From NCBI GenBank assembly GCA_902776305.1, contig CACYPS010000003.1:124001-188000 (forward strand): a stretch of 64,000 nucleotides of DNA, given 5' to 3'. A program made the translations under genes and the position numbers. The stretch comes from an uncultured Lachnospiraceae bacterium. Lineage in GTDB: Bacteria; Bacillota; Clostridia; Lachnospirales; Lachnospiraceae. The notes under the pieces were generated by a model. The model worked only from the letters and a program-made list of their open reading frames with translations, was not told the DNA's origin and searched no databases. Positions within the stretch are counted from its first letter, which is position 1. Each line of letters starts with the position of its first letter. This document shows positions 49,543 to 58,605 of this stretch, in pieces.

Positions 49543-49957
49543 GTGTTCTCTCCTCCCATACAGTCAGGCGACTTTTGATTCGACTAAATTTTCTGCTGTT
49601 CATCTCGGAAGACTAATTCGTCTTGAATGATCAACACCCACCGCTTCATATGATAAGTTTACCAGAAGTCGATTACAGATTGTTCCGTGCTTACGCGCTC
49701 CCACAATCCTGTAATCATTATATTCCCATTCTATGGACTTAAACAGACTTAATTGAGAAAACCGGGAGTATTGCGCGATGAAGAATACATCTTTTGATTC
49801 TCGTTTCCGTGATTCAGACCTGCTCTTTTCATGGATATTCCGACAGAAAATTTACAAAAAAATTATGTCCTAGAGTATAATAATAAGTAGCTAAAACTTC
49901 CCCTACCACAGGGCTTAGTTCGCCTCATCGAAATTATGCTACGCAAGGAGGAACAAC
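49543..49957. other. Divergent intergenic region between dsdA and the subtilase
   Basis: 415 bases without a credible gene. Near dsdA is an imperfect 16-base palindrome AAGACTAATTCGTCTT (49609-49624). A minus-strand TATAAT lies around 49727-49732. The subtilase promoter and a conserved leader motif occupy 49876-49934. Confidence 0.5.
49876..49934 (+). promoter_or_regulatory. Promoter and conserved leader motif, copy B
   Basis: TATAAT (49876-49881), CTAAAACTTCC (49891-49901), 19 bases, then CGCCTCATCGAAAT (49921-49934), with the ribosome site AAGGAGG 14 bases later. A hairpin CTAA...CCC/GGG...TTAG can form between the two blocks. Confidence 0.5.
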
Positions 49958-52900
49958 ATGAGACACAAGTCACTCATCAATAAGCTGACCGCCGCCTTCA
50001 TGACAGTCTGCCTGACAATCGGAAGCGCAGGAACGCTGCCTGTCACGGTTTATGGCGAGGGAGAAGGAACCGACACTACTGATATCATATCAACCGATTC
50101 ACCGGATTTTGACATCGACGAAAAGGTGGCTGACCTTCTCGCACAAGGTGACTACGAAGAAGGGCGCGCCATTGTCCTCTATGACACGGAGAGTCCTGTC
50201 TCCGATGAGGAGCTTGTCGGTGCCGGAGATCTCATCGCCGGTGCCGAGCAGATCGCGGAAGTCAGTGCGGAAAGCTATGTGAACGCGACAGGAGAAACTC
50301 TTCCGATTCCCGACGGAGAGCTTGTCGGCGCATCATCCGATTCCGCAGACGATGACCGTATTGCAATCCTTGTGGTTGAAGATCAGAGCCGTTCAACGGA
50401 AGAACTTCTGCGTGAACTCTTATCTGACCCGCGAGTTCTGAGTGCGGAACCTGACTATATATTCAGTGTCAATTCCGTCGATCAAGATGGTCCCTCTGAC
50501 GAGCTTCTCGAGAATACCGCTGTTATACCTGATACAGAAAGCAGCACAGGCTCCGAGGCGGAACCGTTCGTTCAAAATCCATCTGTGAGCATCCCGGAAG
50601 ATGAATACGCACTTCAGGACAGTGACACAGATTATGATATGGATGATGAAACTGTCACATCAGACACTGCAGATCTGTCTGTTTCCGGCAGAGATGTTGC
50701 AAATATCGATGGATCGGGCAGTGCTGATCAAAGTGCCGATGCCCTCGTCTCAGACGATGCAGAAGAAGAAGTCATTGTCGGCGCATCCGGAGACCTGACG
50801 CCATATCAGTGGGGAATGTCCGACGGAAAAAATCGTTATGCGGGAGCAATGCTTGAGGACACAGAAGTCTACAGTGTGAATTCTCCTAACTGGAATACCG
50901 TCGGTGCCACCAACGCCGAGGGCGTCATCGCCGTCATAGACACCGGTATCGACCATACTCATCCTGACTTAAAAGACAATATGTATGTCATCCCGGATTC
51001 CGTGCAGGAGAAGCTCGATTGCGGAGAATATGGCGTCAGCACCCTGATAGGCGTTCGTGACAAGACAGACACAATGGATGTGGACGGACACGGGACACAC
51101 TGTGCCGGCATAATAGCCGCTTCCTGGAATAATAAAGGTGTAAGCGGTGTCACCTCAGGCGCCAAGCTCATAGCTGTCCGGGCACTCGATGATAAAGGTT
51201 CCACAACATACTCCGCTATACTTTTTGCACAGGCATTTGTTCAAAATGCAAAAGAAAACGGAATTGATATAAGGGCTACGAGCAATTCTTACAGTGTCGA
51301 TGCACCCAACTATGCTTTGCGCGTCATGATCGAAGAACTCGGAAAACTCGGTATTATCTGCGTATTTGCAAGCGGAAATGAGTCATCTTATATAAATCTG
51401 CTTGAACAAAGCACAAATCATATATGGGATCTCCCGAACGTGGTTATTGTCGATGCATCTGCCGAAAACGGAGATAAGGCATCATTTTCGAACTTCAGCC
51501 AGAATCAGACGCATATATTTGCTCCCGGCGTAAATATCCTCTCCACAGTACCGACAGCAGGTTCAGACGAAGCGCCGATAGATTATTTTGCTGAGCTGGA
51601 TGATGCCCCGCTATATACGGATCCCTCCTGGAAGAATCTTGGCTCAGACATGATAGCCGGTGTATCGTTAGACTGGCTGGAATATCCCTACTTTGACTAC
51701 TTTCAGGTCACGCAGATTACAGATATATCTTCCTGCGGTCAGACGCCTGCGCTCCGATTCAAGCTGCTGAAAGATGTACCTGCCGGCAAGGAAATGACTT
51801 ACTGTTTTCTTATCCCCGTGGGAAAAGATGCACCTGTTGCCTATGTCTCTGCGGATATTCTCACGCCTGACAGCAACACAACAACCACGCTTCGAGTCCG
51901 CACACGAACTGACGGCGATACAATGAATGACGTATCAAGCAGCGTAAGAGAAGACCATTATGATTGGGTGCACCGGTCGGTAATAGACCTGGATAAAAAC
52001 GGCAGAACTATAGATATGGTCGATGATGTCTATCTTCCTGTTTATATCGATCTGAGCAAAAACGATAATTCCTCACTGAAGGCCGGAGAATATGTTTACA
52101 TTGATAATATTTGTGTCGGTTCCTCGTCCTATAGGAACGATCAGACAGCCTTCGGAATCATGAGCGGAACATCCATGGCGACGCCGTTTGCAGCCGGTAT
52201 GGCTATGGTTCTCTATAAAGGCAAAGAGGTAAACCGCCAAAATGCCAGCCTTCTCGCAGCAGGTCTGCAGGGACTGGTGCGTACAAAAGATTCTCTGGCA
52301 GGTTACTGCACTTCCGGCGGCGTTCTCGACTACTCGGTAGACTCTAATGCGATGCTGCCTGTCATAAATTCGGCGACTCTGAACAGCACCGACCGCACTA
52401 TCACATTGGCCGGATATTTCTTCGGGAACAGAGGAACACTATCCTCCGTAAATCTGGCAGGAACAGATCTTGAAATCGTCAGCTGGAGCAACAACGAGGT
52501 AGTGGTAAAATGCCCCGACCGGATGGCTTCCGGTCTTCAGAAAATAGTATTGACCGATGCGGGCGGTCTGACTACTCGCAGCGCATTCAGCCTCACAGTT
52601 CCGGAAGATTCTGAAATCGAAGACACGGCTACAGAGCTTTATGAAACAACACTGCCGGATATTCCTGCCGATGTGATCGGTGTGGATGAATCAATTTGCA
52701 ATGTATGCGGTCTCAATGATACGATATACATCACAGCAGGCAAAACATATGGAAGCGGACTCTATGCAGAAAAATTAGTCAGTTATTCGATCAAGGATAA
52801 GAAATGGAAAGTCGTTGCTACTATTCCCGAAGAAGGTCTCACGGACTGTTCTATGGCTGCATATCAGGGAACTATCTTCCTGAACGGTACAGATGTTGAC

Positions 52901-54490
52901 GGTATAGCCTACCTGTATTACTACTCACCTTCGAAGAAAGACTGGTACTTGCTCGAAAAATCCGGCGTTGCCGATGCAACGATTGTCAGTTTTAAGAATA
53001 GTCTCCTTTCCATAGGCGGTTCCTCCTTAAAAACTGCCAGCGAAATACGTCTGATAGATGTATCCACAGGAAAAGCTAACGTACTTGCAGATCTCGGATA
53101 CAAGATCGCACGTGCCCAAACCGCAGTTTGCGGTGATACGCTTTGCCTCTACGAAGGTTATGTATATAATGAAGAAACCAATAAGTGGAAACAAGATCAG
53201 TATGGGATGGCTTGCTACACAATAAGCGACAAGGGTATCAGCAGAGATGCGGGGAAAGAAATAGAAATCAATTCCCTGCTTATGAAGGGTTCTGAAGCTC
53301 TCCTGAGTACAATATGCGCTTCTGACGAGGACATATATCTTGTCGGTCTGCAGCTGAGTCAGGATGCATCAGGTTCTGTAATCGATCCTTCCGGCTATCA
53401 GGTTGCAGACGGAGATACATGGGTGTATTCGGATCAGATGAAAAATCTGGGCAAACGCCTGTCCCACACAATCGTGACACATCCGAAGGCTGTCGTTTAC
53501 AAAGGCATACTCTACGGTTTCGGTCTTAACACGCAGGACGGTAATCCCACGACATATGTAGCTCGCGCCACCGTAGTTGATGAAACCCCCGATACCCCGA
53601 TTCAGGATACAATTAAGGTAAAAATCCCGAAGGCAAAAAAGGGACTTATATACAACGGAAAGTCCCAGACAGGCGTTCCGGCAAGTGCTGAAGGTTACTA
53701 TAATATCAAGAATAACAGGAAGACTGACCCCGGAACATACAAAGCCCGGGCAGAACTCATTGATCAGGATTATCTTGTCTGGGAGGACGGAACATCAGCC
53801 GCGAAGACCATAACATGGTCAATCGCCCCAATCTCAGTCACAGGCGTGAAACTTGATAAAACAAATCTCACCGTTTACGCAGGCACCACCGGGCAGCTCA
53901 AAGCAACGGTCATCCCTTCCGAAGCAAACAATAAGGCCGTAACATGGAAGAGCGCAGATACGACAATAGCGAAGGTCGATCAGAGTGGCAAGGTTACAGG
54001 CGTAAAGGCAGGCACAGTCAAGGTCACGGTAACAACGAAAGACGGTTCGAAGAAAGCCACATGCACGGTTAAGGTCATCGCAGGTATACCTGTCTACCGA
54101 CTTTATAACGTTAAAGGAAACGGAGATCATCTGTTCACGACAAGTGCCTATGAAAAGAACACTCTGACACTCCGTGGCTGGAAATATGAGGGCATTGCAT
54201 GGTATGCGCCGAAGACTTCATCCACCGCAGTCTATCGATTCTATAATTCAAACAACGGAACTCATATGTACACCAAGACTGCTGCAGAACGTACAGCCAT
54301 GACAGGAGCCGGCTGGAAGCAGGAAGGAATTGCTTTCTATTCCTGCACGGACAGCAGCAAGGTCCCGGTTTACAGATTATACAATCCAAACAACGCTCAG
54401 CACTTCTTTACGAAAGCTGTTTCGGAGAAAAACACTCTTGTGAAAGCCGGCTGGAAGTATGAGGGAATTGGATTCTATGCATTGCCTTGA
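49958..54490 (+). CDS. Large secreted S8 subtilisin-like protease with C-terminal Kelch-like, Big2 and DUF5648-like domains
   Basis: 1510 residues. A signal peptide (about 1-31) is followed by a prodomain-like acidic region (to about 260) that repeats a (D/E)-E/G-LVGA motif. The S8 domain has the full triad: D328 (AVIDTGIDHTHPDL), H378 (DGHGTHCAG) and S739 (MSGTSMATP), with the oxyanion Asn N474 (FASGNES). About 190 residues (roughly 532-728) are inserted between APGVNILST and the catalytic Ser block; they look like a beta-sandwich. Then come an IPT/TIG-like domain (about 800-890), a Kelch-like beta-propeller region (about 895-1210), an MBG-like segment, a Big2 domain (about 1290-1376) and three DUF5648-like repeats (GWKYEGIAWY type) to the end. 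No LPxTG or transmembrane anchor is present, so it is probably secreted or wall-bound through the repeats. Confidence 0.93.
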   Translation: MRHKSLINKLTAAFMTVCLTIGSAGTLPVTVYGEGEGTDTTDIISTDSPDFDIDEKVADLLAQGDYEEGRAIVLYDTESPVSDEELVGAGDLIAGAEQIAEVSAESYVNATGETLPIPDGELVGASSDSADDDRIAILVVEDQSRSTEELLRELLSDPRVLSAEPDYIFSVNSVDQDGPSDELLENTAVIPDTESSTGSEAEPFVQNPSVSIPEDEYALQDSDTDYDMDDETVTSDTADLSVSGRDVANIDGSGSADQSADALVSDDAEEEVIVGASGDLTPYQWGMSDGKNRYAGAMLEDTEVYSVNSPNWNTVGATNAEGVIAVIDTGIDHTHPDLKDNMYVIPDSVQEKLDCGEYGVSTLIGVRDKTDTMDVDGHGTHCAGIIAASWNNKGVSGVTSGAKLIAVRALDDKGSTTYSAILFAQAFVQNAKENGIDIRATSNSYSVDAPNYALRVMIEELGKLGIICVFASGNESSYINLLEQSTNHIWDLPNVVIVDASAENGDKASFSNFSQNQTHIFAPGVNILSTVPTAGSDEAPIDYFAELDDAPLYTDPSWKNLGSDMIAGVSLDWLEYPYFDYFQVTQITDISSCGQTPALRFKLLKDVPAGKEMTYCFLIPVGKDAPVAYVSADILTPDSNTTTTLRVRTRTDGDTMNDVSSSVREDHYDWVHRSVIDLDKNGRTIDMVDDVYLPVYIDLSKNDNSSLKAGEYVYIDNICVGSSSYRNDQTAFGIMSGTSMATPFAAGMAMVLYKGKEVNRQNASLLAAGLQGLVRTKDSLAGYCTSGGVLDYSVDSNAMLPVINSATLNSTDRTITLAGYFFGNRGTLSSVNLAGTDLEIVSWSNNEVVVKCPDRMASGLQKIVLTDAGGLTTRSAFSLTVPEDSEIEDTATELYETTLPDIPADVIGVDESICNVCGLNDTIYITAGKTYGSGLYAEKLVSYSIKDKKWKVVATIPEEGLTDCSMAAYQGTIFLNGTDVDGIAYLYYYSPSKKDWYLLEKSGVADATIVSFKNSLLSIGGSSLKTASEIRLIDVSTGKANVLADLGYKIARAQTAVCGDTLCLYEGYVYNEETNKWKQDQYGMACYTISDKGISRDAGKEIEINSLLMKGSEALLSTICASDEDIYLVGLQLSQDASGSVIDPSGYQVADGDTWVYSDQMKNLGKRLSHTIVTHPKAVVYKGILYGFGLNTQDGNPTTYVARATVVDETPDTPIQDTIKVKIPKAKKGLIYNGKSQTGVPASAEGYYNIKNNRKTDPGTYKARAELIDQDYLVWEDGTSAAKTITWSIAPISVTGVKLDKTNLTVYAGTTGQLKATVIPSEANNKAVTWKSADTTIAKVDQSGKVTGVKAGTVKVTVTTKDGSKKATCTVKVIAGIPVYRLYNVKGNGDHLFTTSAYEKNTLTLRGWKYEGIAWYAPKTSSTAVYRFYNSNNGTHMYTKTAAERTAMTGAGWKQEGIAFYSCTDSSKVPVYRLYNPNNAQHFFTKAVSEKNTLVKAGWKYEGIGFYALP

Positions 54491-54505
54491 GATTCAAGGC
54501 AATGC
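54479..54505 (+). repeat. Perfect 12-bp inverted repeat spanning the subtilase stop codon
   Basis: GCATTGCCTTGA (54479-54490) and TCAAGGCAATGC (54494-54505), three-base loop. There is no T-run after it, so it may block 3' exonucleases or work with a factor, not as a standard terminator. Confidence 0.65.
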
Positions 54506-54650
54506 AACGGAAGAATGTTTATATAATCTTTCTTCTGTCTCATCAGATGATGCCTGTTACTTCGAAAAACAGATTATACAAGTATTCAGAGGATAAATGA
54601 GGAAAGGCGTTTTATACAGTAAGGTTCATCCTTAAGAAAGCAGGTTCACT

Positions 54651-55592
54651 ATGCAGGAATATAATGTTTCAGTCATCGTTGCTGTCTATAACGGTGAAAA
54701 GTATCTGGAAAACCAGTTATCATCATTACTTGACCAGACCATAAAAATCAGTCAGGTCATCATTACGGATGACGGATCTACTGATCAGAGTATGGAAATA
54801 ATAGAAAAATTCATTATCGACCATGAATTATCAGATACATGGACATTAAAAAAGACTGAGACCAACCTGGGTCCGGCTGCCAATTTTATCAACATGTGTA
54901 AAGAAACAACGGGTGACTATATCTTCTTCTGTGATCAGGATGATATATGGATGCCGGACAAAATTGAGAAAATGTGTGGTATCATAAATGATGATCCTGC
55001 TGTAAATCTTTTATATGCAGACGTCATAGATACAGGCGATCCTGAAAGCTGCCCTTCCTTCGACTCAAATCTGTACGACGGTAGTGTTGAACGCATTGAA
55101 TTTTCTCCTGAAAACTATTTCTTTAAGGGACTCGGCTGTGCCACTTGTATCACAAGAGCATTCATGAGAAAAGTCATTCGATATTGGACTGCCGGTTGGG
55201 AACATGATATGTTCTTCTGGGCCTGCGCGATTCTGACAGACAGCGGATACAGGTATAACCGTCCTGTAATCTGGCGGAGGATTCATAGTGATAATGTCTC
55301 CATGCATGAAGTCAAGACTCTGGAAAAGAGGACTGCGCAAGTTGAAAAATCCCTGAAGAGACCGAAGCGCATGAAGAGGATGCTTAGAGACTTCGACATC
55401 AACGATCCGGATAAGGCTGCATTTCTGGCACAATACTATAAAGTGCTGGCCAAGAGAGACCGAGCTCTTAAGCACAGAGATCCGTTTTTAGCTTTGGATG
55501 TTCTGATTACAGGAAGGCAATATTTCCTGCATAAAGCGAAAGGCGCAATCCTCGATCTCGTTCTGATTCTTTTTAAGAAATACTCCATGTAG
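54651..55592 (+). CDS. Family 2 glycosyltransferase
   Basis: 313 residues with a GT-A fold: N-terminal VSVIVAVYNGEKYLENQLSS, nucleotide-sugar binding ITDDGSTDQSMEII, and the DxD metal motif in YIFFCDQDDIWMPDKIEKM. The DQDD pattern and C-terminal RRIHSDNVS are typical of rhamnosyl- or galactofuranosyl-type transferases in exopolysaccharide loci. It has no transmembrane segment. It starts the polysaccharide region of this window, 160 bases after the protease, and is followed at eight bases by a dispersed repeat. Confidence 0.9.
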   Translation: MQEYNVSVIVAVYNGEKYLENQLSSLLDQTIKISQVIITDDGSTDQSMEIIEKFIIDHELSDTWTLKKTETNLGPAANFINMCKETTGDYIFFCDQDDIWMPDKIEKMCGIINDDPAVNLLYADVIDTGDPESCPSFDSNLYDGSVERIEFSPENYFFKGLGCATCITRAFMRKVIRYWTAGWEHDMFFWACAILTDSGYRYNRPVIWRRIHSDNVSMHEVKTLEKRTAQVEKSLKRPKRMKRMLRDFDINDPDKAAFLAQYYKVLAKRDRALKHRDPFLALDVLITGRQYFLHKAKGAILDLVLILFKKYSM

Positions 55593-55600
55593 TTTCATTC

Positions 55601-55645
55601 TGCGCATTCATCTCACGACTTAAGTCACGAGAATTCTGCGTCAGA
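55601..55645. repeat. Dispersed 45-mer, copy 2
   Basis: Identical over 45 bases to 42979-43023. It begins eight bases after the stop of the GT2 gene and is non-coding in this position; directly joined to a type II palindromic repeat. Confidence 0.85.
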
Positions 55646-55649
55646 AAAT

Positions 55650-55721
55650 CAAGAACGCCTCGGCGTTCTTGCCGCGCCGCGCATGGTGCGAAGCACCTTC
55701 CTTAATGCGCGGCTGCGATCC
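55650..55721. repeat. Dispersed palindromic repeat (type II), copy 2, inverted
   Basis: CAAGAACGCC-TC-GGCGTTCTTG (55650-55671), then a GC-rich palindromic centre, ending CTGCGATCC (55713-55721). It is the reverse complement of the element at 45507-45579 with a few substitutions. Confidence 0.8.
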
Positions 55722-55772
55722 GCCGTGCCTAAGCATGCGTAACAGCAGCTGAGGCTTCTGATATTTCAAGAA

Positions 55773-55795
55773 AAGCCTCGCCGTTCTTGCTCCGA
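55773..55795. repeat. Degenerate copy of the type II palindrome
   Basis: CAAGAAAAGCCTCGCCGTTCTTG is a decayed version of the palindromic end at 55650. GC-rich sequence similar to the element centre follows, up to the end of the DUF2974 gene. Confidence 0.5.
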
Positions 55796-55851
55796 CGTGC
55801 GCGGTGCGTAAGTGCCTCCCGGCAGCTTGCCTGCTTCTGATACATATAATC

Positions 55852-57024
55852 TCAGCCTTCCGTCGGCTCGCCTGCTTCTGAGATTTTTTTCTCTGATTCT
55901 TCATCAAGCCCGACTGACTTCACTCCACGATTCGTCTTTTTCCTGTCATTTATCAGCACATGCTTGCCCGCTGACAGAAGCTGCCCCAGCACCTCCAGAA
56001 TGGTGCCGACCTGATCCGGAGCCAGTTTGGTTGCTGCTTTGGCAATGGCATTGTAATATGTCCATTTATTCGAATTAATCTGCGCAAAGGTCTCCGCGCC
56101 GGTAGCTTCAAGGGTATCAAAAACAATATCGACAAACTTCCTCTTTTTATCTATGTCAAGTCTTCTTAGCCATTCGTCAAGCATTTGATCAAGAAGAATA
56201 CTCGTTGAAGACTGTTTTTCTGCCTGAAGGAAACCGACTTTATCTACAAGCCAGCTATATGGATTATGTTGTCCTGCTCCTCCTTTTCCGTCACTCTGAA
56301 CAATCTGCTTATCCTGCTTGTTGAACAGAAGAACACCGATCAGGGAGCCTTCCGGTATAATAAGATCGACCTTGTTCAGAATACTCTTATAGCTTTCGTT
56401 CTCAACAACCATCTCGTTGAACCCCGGGCCATCATTGGAGTACACTTTAAGAATTCGGCACTTGTTCTCATCTGCACAAAACGCGGCGGCGAACATTGCC
56501 AGATTACCGCCTTTGGAATGACCTCCGACTCGAATCATAGAATCTGTCTTCTCCGCTTCCATATCCAGATAATCTGCAGCGCAGAGCTGTGCCGGTGTAG
56601 ACTCCATAAATGAGAAATTCAAGTCTTCTCTCCATCCGACCAATGAATTATCAGTTCCTCTGTAGGCCACGTAAATCGTACCGTCTCCCAGCTCAAACGT
56701 CATAGCGGCAAACTGGAACTGATTTCCCTGGCTTTGCAGATCAACATAGTCCTTGACAATAAGATTGCCAAAACGTACTGTTCCGGCGCATTTCTCCAGA
56801 AGAGGCGTCGGATTATTTATCAGATAACTCTGATTTTTTCCCATTTCCGCATATCTGCGATATACCTCGGACAAGAGCATGCAATCCTGTTCACCGAATC
56901 GAAGAATCGACCGCAGGTCTATGTAAGCCAGCTCGGATAAAATAAGATTGTCGACATCATTGAAAGGTCTCTCCCGAAAGTTGAGATCTCCTCTCCACTC
57001 CACATAGTCTAATATATTGCTCAT
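55852..57024 (-). CDS. DUF2974 (Mbeg1-like) alpha/beta-hydrolase protein
   Basis: 390 residues from the ATG at 57024 (AAAGGAGAT upstream). The N-terminal block NILDYVEWRGDLNFRERPFN and NDVDNLILSELAYIDL are the DUF2974 hallmark. The lipase-like core follows: ATVYVAYRGTDNSLVGWRED-type strand (IYVAYRGTDNSLVGW), nucleophile elbow GGHSKGGNLAMFAA and FNEMVV. The C-terminal 150 residues are helical. The role in bacteria is unknown; a serine hydrolase is suggested by GHSKG. It stands between two glycosyltransferase genes but on the opposite strand. Confidence 0.85.
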   Translation of the reverse strand: MSNILDYVEWRGDLNFRERPFNDVDNLILSELAYIDLRSILRFGEQDCMLLSEVYRRYAEMGKNQSYLINNPTPLLEKCAGTVRFGNLIVKDYVDLQSQGNQFQFAAMTFELGDGTIYVAYRGTDNSLVGWREDLNFSFMESTPAQLCAADYLDMEAEKTDSMIRVGGHSKGGNLAMFAAAFCADENKCRILKVYSNDGPGFNEMVVENESYKSILNKVDLIIPEGSLIGVLLFNKQDKQIVQSDGKGGAGQHNPYSWLVDKVGFLQAEKQSSTSILLDQMLDEWLRRLDIDKKRKFVDIVFDTLEATGAETFAQINSNKWTYYNAIAKAATKLAPDQVGTILEVLGQLLSAGKHVLINDRKKTNRGVKSVGLDEESEKKISEAGEPTEG

Positions 57025-57207
57025 AAAGTATATCTCCTTTCGAATTGCTCCGCAAAAGCAAAAATCAGGGCGAAGATTAAGATATATGAATAATACTTTC
57101 AATCCTGTCTTCTTTTATAATACTACGCATCCAGAATCAGGGAAATCTCTTATTTCTTTATCTTAAAATAATTTATCTCAGCGGACGCTGACCTTACCTG
57201 TGAAAAA

Positions 57208-57236
57208 TTGATTTCTAAATTCATATCTGATAAAAT
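57208..57236 (+). promoter_or_regulatory. Promoter of the GT4 gene
   Basis: TTGATT (57208-57213), 17-base spacer, TAAAAT (57231-57236), about 38 bases before the start codon. Confidence 0.7.
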
Positions 57237-57273
57237 ATAGCAAACTATATGTAAAACAAAATGAGGTTCAAAA

Positions 57274-58530
57274 ATGCGCATATTATATGATTGTTTTTCA
57301 TGTTCCCCATATTACGGAAGTGATGAAGGTCTCGGATGGATGTGGCCTTATAAAATGAGTAAATACCATGAAGTATGGGTCCTGATCCGGAAAGACAGAA
57401 AAGAAGGCATTGACAGGTATTGTAAAGAGAACAATATCCGCGGTATTCACTTTGTATATTGTGATCTGCCGGATTCAGTCAACATCTATTATAAGAGGAA
57501 GGCAAAAAACAAGAACGGTACATTTGACTTCCTTCTTTATCAATACCTCTGGCAATATGTCGCCGTGCCTGTTGCAAAGAAGCTGCATAAGAAATACCGT
57601 TTTGACATTGTTCACCACGCAGTCACAAACGATTTTCGTATCATAGGCCGACTTGACAGTCTGGGTATTCCGTTCATATTGGGGCCAATCGGAGGTGCAC
57701 AGGAGACACCGCCGTCCCTCATGTATTATGTGCGAAATCACAAAAAGGTAGAGAAAGTCCGTTCTCTGCTTAACAGAATGCTCACATCCACACCCGGATA
57801 CAGAAGGACCATACGAGCGGCATCCGATGTCTTTGTGTCCAATGATGAAACTATGGAATACATTTTGCCCATAGTCAAAGATGAAGGCAAATGCCGGCTC
57901 CTCACAGAATTAGCGATAGATGACACGGGTGACGTTCCCGAAAGAATCTGTAAAAATAATCAGGATGATACCGTATTTATCTGGGCAGGCCGTGTCGAGT
58001 ACAGAAAAGGACTGGAACTTCTTATGGATGTTTTCCGTACTTTGAAAGACACATTCGGCTGGGAATTGAAGATATGCGGTACCGGAAGTGATTTAGACCA
58101 CATTAAGGAGCTTTCCGCTGCTTACGGAATTGACGACAGAATAGAATTCCTCGGTTTCGTGGATCATTCCGACCTGCAAATCATGTTCGCGGAAGCTGAT
58201 GCTTTCGTTTTCCCGAGTCTGCGTGAGACTACCGGCAGCGTTCTGCTCGAGTCAATGTCCGTAGGACTGCCGGTCATCAGCCTGAATCAGGGCGGTGCAA
58301 GGCAGATGATCCGACGTGATGAAGGATACCTGATTGATTTTAACAGCAAAGAGGAATGCATTGCAGAGTTCTCGCGTGTTCTGAAGGAATGCATCGGAAA
58401 TCATGAAAAATTATATCAGATGGGCCAGCGGGCAAGAACTCGCGCATTGGCAGAATACTCATGGGCATCTAAATGTGAGTACATGAATTCAGTTTATGAA
58501 AAGGCCGTTGCTGAATACAATGCCGACTGA
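57274..58530 (+). CDS. Family 4 glycosyltransferase
   Basis: 418 residues with a GT-B fold: an N-terminal acceptor domain (YGSDEGLGWMWPYKMSKYHE), then the donor domain with FIWAGRVEYRKGLELLMDVF, LKICGTGSDLDHIKEL and the EX7E-containing FPSLRETTGSVLLESMSVGL. The pattern fits retaining transferases of exopolysaccharide or teichoic-type assembly. Sugar and acceptor are not predictable. It is co-directional with and 75 bases upstream of the deacetylase gene, so probably co-transcribed. Confidence 0.92.
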   Translation: MRILYDCFSCSPYYGSDEGLGWMWPYKMSKYHEVWVLIRKDRKEGIDRYCKENNIRGIHFVYCDLPDSVNIYYKRKAKNKNGTFDFLLYQYLWQYVAVPVAKKLHKKYRFDIVHHAVTNDFRIIGRLDSLGIPFILGPIGGAQETPPSLMYYVRNHKKVEKVRSLLNRMLTSTPGYRRTIRAASDVFVSNDETMEYILPIVKDEGKCRLLTELAIDDTGDVPERICKNNQDDTVFIWAGRVEYRKGLELLMDVFRTLKDTFGWELKICGTGSDLDHIKELSAAYGIDDRIEFLGFVDHSDLQIMFAEADAFVFPSLRETTGSVLLESMSVGLPVISLNQGGARQMIRRDEGYLIDFNSKEECIAEFSRVLKECIGNHEKLYQMGQRARTRALAEYSWASKCEYMNSVYEKAVAEYNAD

Positions 58531-58605
58531 AGCCCTGCACATTTTCACATGCCTGTGAAAGCGACAAAAGTTACTAAGCATATCGCAAAGCAAGGAGTAA
58601 ATAAA

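Noticed and set aside
55601-55850. Remnant insertion sequence
   Set aside because: No transposase fragment is readable in any frame and copies are only 45-120 bases, so a non-autonomous repeat is the better description.
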